Under the pieces are notes generated by a model. That model saw nothing but the letters and a program-made list of their open reading frames with translations. It made no database searches and had not been told where the DNA came from. A DNA stretch of 10,295 bases from DAOPZJ01 sp964587625 (GTDB lineage Bacteria > Bacillota > Clostridia > Oscillospirales > JAKOTC01), in NCBI GenBank assembly GCA_964587625.1, contig CAZPLU010000051.1, positions 1-10,295 on the forward strand. Direction: 5' to 3'. Both the position numbers and the translations under genes were made by a program. Of this stretch, positions 1-5,234 are shown piece after piece. Each line of letters opens with the position of its first letter. The stretch's first letter is position 1.

Positions 1-174
1 AAACAAGTCGCGCATCATTTGATGTGCGACCAGTCCCTTTATTCCAAATACGAGCTCGGGGAGCGGGAAATCCCTCTAAATTTAATCATTAAACTTGCGG
101 ATTTTTATCAAACCAGCGTCGATTATCTGGTTGGCCGAACGGACTCTCCGGATCCGTTCCCCTCGCCCAAATGA
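1..174 (+). CDS. XRE-family (HTH_3) transcriptional regulator, 3' end only
   Basis: The frame is open from the first base of the window and ends at TGA 172-174, giving 57 residues; the start lies outside. The visible part is the C-terminal half of a Cro/C1-type helix-turn-helix domain: QSLYSKYELGEREIP is the recognition-helix and following-turn region, and LIIKLADFYQTSVDYLVGRTD is the typical last helix of these regulators. In this family the domain binds operator DNA as a dimer. The protein ends only about a dozen residues after the domain, so it is probably a small single-domain repressor of about 70-80 residues (inference). Its stop codon overlaps an ATG of the next small gene (ATGA at 171-174), which suggests translational coupling. 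The family call is secure; target and ligand are unknown. Confidence 0.88.
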   Translation, partial: KQVAHHLMCDQSLYSKYELGEREIPLNLIIKLADFYQTSVDYLVGRTDSPDPFPSPK

Positions 175-325
175 ACCGTGCTTCGAAGAATGAAATGAAA
201 CCGTTAAAAGCAAGAGACAGCGTCACGTTAGACAGCGATCTTGTTAAAAACTTAAAGAACGCGTGGAGGAGGACGACCGTTCCTCCTCGCAATATATCAA
301 CTTACCGCCGCGCAATCGCCGGTAA
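171..325 (+). pseudogene. Ribbon-helix-helix (CopG/Arc-type) small protein, frame broken by one base
   Basis: No single frame encodes this protein, but two frames joined at about 252-257 give a clean ribbon-helix-helix domain of about 43-51 residues. Frame one, from ATG 171 (overlapping the regulator's stop) or ATG 195, reads RDSVTLDSDLVKNLK, the beta-strand and first helix. Frame two continues as ERVEEDDRSSSQYINL and stops at TAA 323-325; this is the second helix with the conserved S-x-x-I-N pattern. The shift falls in the string CTTAAAG (251-257). One more A there would restore the frame, and a -1 ribosomal slip on TTA-AAG would give the same protein. The unshifted first frame ends in unrelated, Arg-rich sequence. 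In this family the protein is a dimeric DNA binder, often an antitoxin or small repressor; no toxin gene is visible. The break could be a true mutation, an assembly error in an A-run, or recoding. Confidence 0.68.
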
Positions 326-365
326 AAACCCGTCATAAATAAATCCGCACTTATATTTATAATAC

Positions 366-400
366 AAAAAGGCGGGGCTTCTGCCCCGCCCGCGCTTTTT
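366..400 (-). terminator. Bidirectional intrinsic terminator
   Basis: A perfect 8-bp GC stem, GGCGGGGC (371-378) and GCCCCGCC (383-390), has a 4-base loop. On the minus strand it is followed directly by five T (complement of 366-370), the standard layout for ending the dehydrogenase transcript whose stop is at 415. On the plus strand a five-T run (396-400) follows after a short CGCGC spacer, so it can also end the regulator/ribbon-helix-helix transcript. The two convergent units therefore share it. Confidence 0.88.
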
Positions 401-414
401 AACGCTGACCCCGA

Positions 415-1638
415 TCAAGTCGTCTCGGTGTTTTTGGCCCGCTCCGATTCCGCCAGCCGGATGATTTCGGTCAAGTCGCCTTTTTGCAAATCTCCGATAT
501 GCGCCTCGATCTGCCCGACCTCCCCGTCCGAAAAATCGATCCCGGTATATTTTTTCAGCGCCGCTTTCACGCCCATTGCCTTATAATCGTCGTTCACTTG
601 AATCGACACCTTGTCCGCCCCGTTGCGGTAGCAAAGCGCCGCCGCGTACACCGGCATTAAAAACGACACATCGACCCCGTGTTCCTTGGCTAACCGGTAC
701 AGCCCCGTAATCCGGTCGTCGTTGCCGAGTTTTCGGATCGGATCCGCCCCCACCCGCGCCACCGTGTCGCGTAAATTGATATTGGAAAACCGGTATTGCA
801 ATTTCATCAAAAAATCGAGCAGCGAATCATACCCCATCCCGCCCTCTGCGGCGATGGAACGCACCCCGACCAGCCCGGCCTGCTCGACCAAATAGCGGAT
901 CGACGGGTCGCGCATCGCCTCATGGATGAATTCATATCGGCCCGCCGCCAAATACGCGCAGGTGCAGTGGCATAAATTATGCACAAACAATTTTCGCCGA
1001 ATATACGGCTCGATCGGGTCGCAAAACAGCGTGTTCGCAAGTTTCGGTTTTTCGCCGACCACCGCCGCGCCGTCGATCTGCAAGAGCTCATACGGCTCGC
1101 CGCGCACCAGCAGCGGATCGTCCGCCTCGCCCTTGGCCAACTCCGGCACCATCCGCCCGATGCTCGCCTCGATAAAACCCACGTTTTCGTCCAATTTCTC
1201 AACCGCCGCCGCGTCAAGATATTGCGACACCAGCGTTTTCATATAATTTCCCGAATCGTTCAGGTTTTCGGCCAAAATGATATTGAGCGGCGGTTTTTTC
1301 GCGTCGATGCGCGCCTTGATGCCCTCGGCGATCGGCTGCGCGATGTATTGTAAATTCCGCGCCCCGACACCGGTCGCCATCAGGTCGACGTCGAGCATCT
1401 CTTTTGCCGCGATCCCGGACTGGGAACTGTCCTCTGCGCGGAAGTTGTCGATGTAAAATTCACGGGTCTCATCGTTGGAAACGAGCCGCACCGGATAGCG
1501 CTTCGCCTCGTTCAGCAGCCGAACCAGTTCCTTTTCCCGCTCCAAAAACACAATCTCATAACCGCTCTCATGCAGAATCTGGCTGATGAAGCACCGCACC
1601 AATTTCCCCGCGCCGTAGACGACCGCTCGTTTCCCCAT
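415..1638 (-). CDS. Mannitol-1-phosphate 5-dehydrogenase-like polyol/uronate oxidoreductase
   Basis: A 407-residue member of the polyol-specific long-chain dehydrogenase/reductase family (COG0246: MtlD, mannitol 2-dehydrogenase, fructuronate and tagaturonate reductases). The N-terminal Rossmann part begins VVYGAGKLVRCFI (residues 6-18), matching the GAGNIGRGFI-type NAD(P) loop of MtlD. DVDLMATGVGARNL (about 83-96) and ILAENLNDSG (121-130) follow at the usual places. The C-terminal catalytic domain has Lys216, Asn221 and His224 in RRKLFVHNLCHCTCAYL, the K-x4-N-x2-H signature of this family. Length fits MtlD (about 380-400 residues) better than the longer mannitol 2-dehydrogenases. The expected cytosolic reaction is NAD-linked interconversion of a sugar (phosphate) and its polyol; the exact substrate cannot be read from sequence. 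GGAG at 1650-1653 precedes ATG 1636-1638. No PTS gene is adjacent, so a role in mannitol uptake is not supported here. Confidence 0.85.
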   Translation of the reverse strand: MGKRAVVYGAGKLVRCFISQILHESGYEIVFLEREKELVRLLNEAKRYPVRLVSNDETREFYIDNFRAEDSSQSGIAAKEMLDVDLMATGVGARNLQYIAQPIAEGIKARIDAKKPPLNIILAENLNDSGNYMKTLVSQYLDAAAVEKLDENVGFIEASIGRMVPELAKGEADDPLLVRGEPYELLQIDGAAVVGEKPKLANTLFCDPIEPYIRRKLFVHNLCHCTCAYLAAGRYEFIHEAMRDPSIRYLVEQAGLVGVRSIAAEGGMGYDSLLDFLMKLQYRFSNINLRDTVARVGADPIRKLGNDDRITGLYRLAKEHGVDVSFLMPVYAAALCYRNGADKVSIQVNDDYKAMGVKAALKKYTGIDFSDGEVGQIEAHIGDLQKGDLTEIIRLAESERAKNTETT

Positions 1639-1683
1639 GATGATTTAATCTCCGTTCACAAATAATTTCAAATTTACCCTGCT

Positions 1684-1712
1684 ATCATACCGCAAAAACC
1701 CGAATATTACAA
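1684..1712 (-). promoter_or_regulatory. Sigma-A-type promoter of the dehydrogenase gene
   Basis: Read on the minus strand, TTGTAA (1707-1712) and TATGAT (1684-1689) are separated by exactly 17 bases. The start codon lies about 46 bases further on, leaving a short leader with the GGAG ribosome binding site. The -35 box begins only four bases from the hairpin repeat at 1717-1757, which could hinder or shape access to it. Confidence 0.65.
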
Positions 1713-1716
1713 GTAG

Positions 1717-1757
1717 GGCGGGGTGCGTCGAACCGCTGCGGTTCGTTTCACCTCGCC
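1717..1757. repeat. Long imperfect palindrome (REP-like hairpin)
   Basis: Outer arms GGCGGGGTG (1717-1725) and CACCTCGCC (1749-1757) pair with one wobble. After 3-base internal loops there is an inner perfect palindrome, CGAACCGC-T-GCGGTTCG (1729-1745). A smaller inverted repeat, ATGGG/CCCAT (1760-1764, 1772-1776), sits next to it. There is no T-run on either strand, so it is not a standard intrinsic terminator, although it lies downstream of the flavodoxin-like gene (stop 1796-1798) and could protect that mRNA 3' end. The nested symmetric form resembles repetitive extragenic palindromes; copy number cannot be judged from one window. Confidence 0.6.
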
Positions 1758-1795
1758 GAATGGGCTGTAAACCCATGAAATATTTTTAATCCGTA

Positions 1796-2218
1796 TTATG
1801 TAGTTTCAATCACGATTCGCAGAGCAAAAGCGGCGGCATCTTTTACGTCTTTGGAATTCGGATGGCTGGCAAAAACAAAAAGGATGCCTCCCCTACAAAC
1901 AAACTCATCAACCACTTCTATTCCCTTTTTTTCAAGCATACTGCGAATTTCGGTCTGTCTTTGACTGCCTGAAGCGCAGCTTGTCACAAGCGCCGCGCGA
2001 CTGGGCAAGGGCGTTTCCAGCCCCTTTATATATTCCAGTAATTCCGGCATACTGACGCCGCCGTAAATGCCGCCGACTACAAAAAGCAGGTCGACATGAT
2101 TCAAAGCCGGTTTTGTGTTTATATTTTTTGCTTCAATGTTTAACGCCAACCCGATCGCTTCCGCCAATTTTTTTGAATGCCCGGTTTTTGTCGCATAAAT
2201 AACAGCGTTTTTATTCAT
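1796..2218 (-). CDS. Short flavodoxin-domain protein
   Basis: About 140 residues counting from ATG 2216-2218. This start is chosen because the purine run GGGGTG lies about 6 bases before it; an in-frame GTG at 2225-2227 would have no spacing from that run. The N-terminus AVIYATKTGHSKKLAEAI holds the T-x-T-G-x-S phosphate-binding loop of flavodoxins (residues 10-15), where FMN phosphate binds. VDLLFVVGGIYGG is the third strand with the glycine loop that packs near the isoalloxazine ring, and AALVTSCASGS is the fourth. Length and domain fit a single-domain flavodoxin acting as a cytosolic one- or two-electron carrier. The C-terminal part, with EFVCRGGILFVF, is as in the 'flavodoxin family protein' group of Clostridia. 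The redox partner is unknown. Its upstream region is lost in the scaffold gap. Confidence 0.8.
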   Translation of the reverse strand: MNKNAVIYATKTGHSKKLAEAIGLALNIEAKNINTKPALNHVDLLFVVGGIYGGVSMPELLEYIKGLETPLPSRAALVTSCASGSQRQTEIRSMLEKKGIEVVDEFVCRGGILFVFASHPNSKDVKDAAAFALRIVIETT

Positions 2219-2257
2219 CTTCAACACCCCAGTTTTAATTTTTCAATCTTTCGTCGT

Positions 2258-2357
2258 NNNNNNNNNNNNNNNNNNNNNNNNNNNNNNNNNNNNNNNNNNN
2301 NNNNNNNNNNNNNNNNNNNNNNNNNNNNNNNNNNNNNNNNNNNNNNNNNNNNNNNNN
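2258..2357. other. Scaffold gap (100 N)
   Basis: Exactly 100 consecutive N, the conventional filler for a gap of unknown length. It removes the promoter region of the flavodoxin-like gene and the 3' end of the beta-helix protein gene. Any reading frame running through the N is an artefact; sequence left of 2258 should not be joined to the beta-helix protein. Confidence 0.98.
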
Positions 2358-3022
2358 CGCGCCTGGCCGTTCACTTCCTCGTCGGCGTTCAGCGCGATCA
2401 TGTCGTCGCTGGTCTTGCCCTGCACGTTACGAATCGTCAAAAAGCGCCCCGGCCCCTGCATATGGATGCCGTCCTGATTGCCCGCGCGGATATAGTCCGG
2501 CAGTTCAAATCGGATATTTTCCATCAAAACCTTTTCCCAGTTGGTGATCAAAAAGCCGAAGGTCCGGTGGTTGCGGATCACCACGTCGCGGATCAGCAGG
2601 TTTTCGATTCCGAAAAACGAAATGCCGACGACCAGCGAATCGCCGTCGATATAGGCCTTTTCGGGCGGGACGTGGTGCGATTGGTGCAGGCAGTTTTGAT
2701 TGTAGGTGCCGCCGAGCAGCCGGATGTTGCGGTCGAGCCGATCCCTCTTCGAGGGATTTCCGTTCACGATCATCGCCCGGTTGGAATGGTCGGCCTGATA
2801 AAACCCGCAGGCGTCGCCGAGACATTCGACGGTCGTGTTCGAATGCACCGTCAAGCCCGTGATCAACGCCGCGCCGTCCATCACCAGCCGTAAGCCGTCC
2901 CCGCTCTTCGCCGTATCCAGCGCCTTTTGCAGCGCGGCGGTATCGTCGGTCCCCCCGCCGGCATAGACATCGCAGTCCAATCTCGCCCCGGTCTCGCTCG
3001 CGTAAATGGTTTTTATGCGCAT
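2358..3022 (-). CDS. GH28/pectate-lyase-superfamily right-handed beta-helix protein, 3' part missing
   Basis: About 221 residues are visible before the gap. The N-terminus has GGGTDDTAALQKALDTA (residues 22-38), the hallmark entry segment of the pectate-lyase superfamily beta-helix. Repeated short strands follow (NIRLLGGTYNQN, NLLIRDVVIRN, VLMENIRF). Then come NQDGIHMQG (182-190) and SDDMIALNAD (205-214), corresponding to the NTDG and Q/S-DD motifs that carry catalytic aspartates in GH28 polygalacturonases. The later G-H-G and R-I-K motifs would lie in the missing part, so activity is not proven. There is no signal peptide, so a cytoplasmic enzyme acting on imported galacturonide-like oligosaccharides is plausible (inference). 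Start ATG 3020-3022 is chosen because AGGAG (3031-3035) lies 8 bases upstream; the ATG six bases earlier would be too close. A GH28-type glycosidase or a related lyase/epimerase is equally possible. Confidence 0.82.
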
Positions 3023-3075
3023 ATTCATTTCTCCTTTTGCAATCAATGTTCCAAAACCGACCCTTTCTCTCCCCG

Positions 3076-3104
3076 ATTATACGGACACCCGAATTAAATG
3101 TCAA
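3076..3104 (-). promoter_or_regulatory. Perfect-consensus sigma-A promoter of the beta-helix gene
   Basis: Read on the minus strand, TTGACA (3099-3104) and TATAAT (3076-3081) are both exact consensus hexamers with a 17-base spacer. Transcription should begin near 3069, giving a leader of about 45 bases that contains AGGAG before ATG 3022. It starts only 6 bases after the end of the upstream lipoprotein frame, so the beta-helix gene has its own strong transcription. A promoter this strong usually needs a repressor for control; no clear operator dyad is visible. Confidence 0.88.
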
Positions 3105-3110
3105 TCGATT

Positions 3111-3686
3111 TCACTGATTCCGTGTTTTCCGTTTTATGCCCGATGTCCCCGACTTGCCGCACCCGGTCGTCAAAAACATATAGGTCTCGTTCTCGGAATC
3201 GTATTCCTCAATCAGCGACCGGTCGACGGTGGCGTTAAATTTCGACAAGACATATTCGTCCACCGCGTCGGCAGGCAGCGTGATACACCATTTGTCTTCA
3301 TCAAAATACGGCTCCAGTTGGCTTTTCACATGCCCCGTAAAATCATACGCACCAAAATATAAGGCGATTTGATAAGCCCATAAATAACAAAAACTACCGT
3401 CGTATTCCATTGGACATACAATGTTATACCCATGGCGATTTTTTAAATCAAGTTCGCCTTTCGCGGTGTACGGTAGCCCCGCCAACAGCGAAATATCCCT
3501 CGAAGCAACCGGTATTCCGCTTTCCGCTGGATCGGAAAGTCCGCTCCGCACCCATTCGCTCTCTGCCGATATACTTACCTGTTTCGAGACCTCACTCAGC
3601 GGGGCTCACTTCCCCTCCGCACCCGCTTGTCCGCATCCGGCAAGCAAAACCGCGCATAACATAAAAGCCACATATAACTTTTTCAT
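3111..3686 (-). pseudogene. Small lipoprotein gene interrupted by in-frame TGA after the signal peptide
   Basis: ATG 3684-3686, with GGAGG directly upstream, starts a lipoprotein signal peptide: MKKLYVAF, then LCAVLLAGCGQ, with the lipobox cysteine at residue 18. After 26 codons an in-frame TGA (3606-3608) interrupts, and the same frame then stays open for 164 residues to TGA 3111-3113. The second part contains GLPYTAKGELDLKNRHGYN, an acidic/aromatic middle and ENETYMFLTTGCGKSG. It looks like coding sequence, but I recognise no family. A restart at GTG 3549-3551 would lack the signal peptide and has only a weak ribosome site. The gene begins 8 bases after the larger lipoprotein and both share the LCAVL-AGCGQ core, so the signal peptides may be paralogous. 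The basic C-terminal tail is unlike the rest and may follow a second shift. Most likely a nonsense-mutated pseudogene; sequencing error is the alternative. Confidence 0.7.
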
Positions 3687-3694
3687 ATACCTCC

Positions 3695-5008
3695 TCAATT
3701 ATCACCATACTTTTTTATAATATCAATACCGGTCTTATAGTCAAAATGGTGTATATTCGTGTAATCGTCCCAAATCAATATGCCATCCTCGACTGTAAAG
3801 TGAAAATAACAGTCGATATAATAGACAATCACATCTTTCCAGACACCGATGAATTTTTTATCTTTCATTGAAAAAATCTGTAAAACGGTATTCGTATCAT
3901 CTTTCGTGCGAATATTTTTTCCGCAATAGATTAACCCATCATCAACCGCGCATATATAACTTGCATTTTCTCGAACCACTTCGCCTGTGATGTCTGAAAT
4001 ACGGATAAAACCGGCTTCAAACCATTCCCATTCACGATCATCTTCTAAGCTGAAGTATAAATCATCGCCATAGGTTGCAAGAAAATAAACGCAGTGGCTT
4101 CGTATTTCCCAAATGATGATCTCACCGCCCTTTGTTTTGTCTTTGCGTTTCAGCGTGAATGTATACTGTTTAGGCCCGCTGTCGTTTTCTTCTTGATCGT
4201 AAATCCTCTCATAACGATAAGTATAGTGTTCCGTCTCAAATAACCAGCCGCTCTCATCTTGGTATTCCGTTTCATTCAAGTTGGGTGTTGGTATTTCGTC
4301 AAAACAAGAAAAATATAAACCGGCATTATCAGAATATGGGATCCACCTCTTATCGATATATAACAGGATAATTCGCTGCGTCAAACCCGTTATTGCCGGT
4401 ACCGGCCCGTCGCGATCGGGAAGGTATTGATGATAGGCCTTAAAACCGGTCGCATACCGCGCCGGGGTGATACTGTATTTCACCGTAAATACAATCGGAT
4501 CGAATCCGACGCCCGGTTCCACTTGAATTTCGTTTATTTCATACGCCGTGATGCTGTGCCTGCTTCCGTCCCGCATTCCCCATTTTAAGTTTTCTTCAAC
4601 GAATTCCCCGGGTGCATCCTCTCTGTTTCCTTTGACTGCGTCGTCAAAATTATAAAAGAGTTCTGAAACACGAATAATTTTTTCTGTCCCGTTCTTATTG
4701 ATCTGTATCGTCACAGATTGACAGCAGTTTCCGTATTGGAGGTTGTCATAACATTCCTTGGAAACCTGAATCACTTTGCCGTTTGTCAAAACGCCTTTGA
4801 TATTATTTTCGTGGAACACATAAAAAGCACAACCCATATCGTAGGTATATTGTTTCGTCTCTTCGGGTTTCGAACTTGCTTCCGCCGAACTCGTTCCCGG
4901 AAAAGAAGAATCGGTGCCCGAACTACTCCCCGATACAGCTTCAATCGTCTGACCGCACCCTGCCGCCAAAACCGCGCACAACACCAAACCCGCAAGCGCT
5001 CTTCTCAT
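3695..5008 (-). CDS. Membrane lipoprotein of unknown function, possibly beta-propeller-like
   Basis: A 437-residue protein. The N-terminus RRALAGLVLCAVLAAGCGQ is a lipoprotein signal peptide with lipobox LAAGC; lipidation would be on Cys18, placing the protein on the outer face of the cytoplasmic membrane. A Ser/Thr/Glu-rich linker follows (about residues 24-52). The remainder is rich in Tyr, Trp, Asp and beta-branched residues. The C-terminal third has spaced segments such as VYFLATYGDDLYFSLED, GFIRISDITGE, ASYICAVDDGLIYCG and FSMKDKKFIGVW, which look like blades of a beta-propeller (inference from alternating hydrophobic pattern). I recognise no named family. GGGAG at 5016-5020 lies 7 bases before ATG 5006-5008. 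The stop codon overlaps the ribosome site of the following interrupted lipoprotein gene, so the two form an operon. Its DNA is clearly more AT-rich than the neighbouring enzyme genes, hinting at different ancestry. Confidence 0.78.
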   Translation of the reverse strand: MRRALAGLVLCAVLAAGCGQTIEAVSGSSSGTDSSFPGTSSAEASSKPEETKQYTYDMGCAFYVFHENNIKGVLTNGKVIQVSKECYDNLQYGNCCQSVTIQINKNGTEKIIRVSELFYNFDDAVKGNREDAPGEFVEENLKWGMRDGSRHSITAYEINEIQVEPGVGFDPIVFTVKYSITPARYATGFKAYHQYLPDRDGPVPAITGLTQRIILLYIDKRWIPYSDNAGLYFSCFDEIPTPNLNETEYQDESGWLFETEHYTYRYERIYDQEENDSGPKQYTFTLKRKDKTKGGEIIIWEIRSHCVYFLATYGDDLYFSLEDDREWEWFEAGFIRISDITGEVVRENASYICAVDDGLIYCGKNIRTKDDTNTVLQIFSMKDKKFIGVWKDVIVYYIDCYFHFTVEDGILIWDDYTNIHHFDYKTGIDIIKKYGDN

Positions 5009-5106
5009 TATAGTTCTCCCTTTCCCCTATATACAAAACTCTATATGCTTAAAAAGTGCTGTATTTTTTTAACCATATTGCCGTAAATCCCGTTTGACTC
5101 TAACTT

Positions 5107-5136
5107 ATATTACCATCAAATCCGCCACGCTGTCAA
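5107..5136 (-). promoter_or_regulatory. Promoter of the lipoprotein operon
   Basis: On the minus strand an exact TTGACA (5131-5136) is followed after 18 bases by TAATAT (5107-5112), a four-of-six match. The leader to ATG 5008 would be about 90 bases, A/T-rich and without an obvious structure. The -35 box shares its last base with a hairpin arm that begins at 5136. Confidence 0.55.
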
Positions 5137-5160
5137 TGCCGTCCCGGGATCGGCATTTTT
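5136..5160 (+). promoter_or_regulatory. Hairpin between divergent promoters (operator or terminator)
   Basis: Arms ATGCCG (5136-5141) and CGGCAT (5151-5156) enclose TCCCGGGAT, whose first eight bases are themselves a perfect palindrome. Five T (5156-5160) follow on the plus strand, so it has the form of a plus-strand intrinsic terminator, yet no plus-strand gene lies just upstream. Its position, touching the minus-strand -35 box and about 18 bases before the plus-strand -35 box, would suit an operator for both promoters. The two readings cannot be separated from sequence alone. Confidence 0.5.
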
Positions 5161-5173
5161 CCGGACGCGGCAG

Positions 5174-5202
5174 TTGAGCGCCGCTGTTTGTTATGTTAAA
5201 AT
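5174..5202 (+). promoter_or_regulatory. Promoter of the heparinase-like gene
   Basis: TTGAGC (5174-5179) and TAAAAT (5197-5202) have a 17-base spacer, four and five of six consensus matches. Transcription would start near 5209, giving a very short leader with GGAGGG at 5223-5228. It supports ATG 5235 as the start codon, because an upstream in-frame TTG at about 5205 would fall at or before the transcription start. Confidence 0.65.
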
Positions 5203-5234
5203 GAATGCAGTCCATTTACGACGGAGGGCGACGC

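Noticed and set aside
266..288. Hairpin GAGGAGGA/TCCTCCTC as a terminator
   Set aside because: It lies inside the second half of the ribbon-helix-helix coding sequence (EEDDRSSS codons) and has no T-run on either side.
807..1353. Long overlapping frames within the dehydrogenase gene
   Set aside because: They are shadows of the GC-rich codon pattern; their products are Arg/Ser/Pro-rich without domain features, whereas the main frame carries family motifs throughout.
2243..2257. A C-terminus of the beta-helix protein to the left of the N block
   Set aside because: The frame crosses the gap only because N translates as X; gap length is unknown and the left flank is the upstream region of the flavodoxin-like gene.
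3606..3608. TGA read as selenocysteine or as a reassigned sense codon in the lipoprotein gene
   Set aside because: Other genes here end in TGA (XRE regulator, dehydrogenase, 437-residue lipoprotein), tryptophan is encoded by TGG, no convincing stem-loop follows the TGA at the distance a bacterial SECIS needs, and a selenocysteine next to a lipobox would serve no known role.
5205..5234. Ten-residue N-terminal extension of the heparinase-like protein
   Set aside because: It would begin at a TTG at or before the predicted transcription start and has no ribosome site, while ATG 5235 has GGAGGG six bases upstream.
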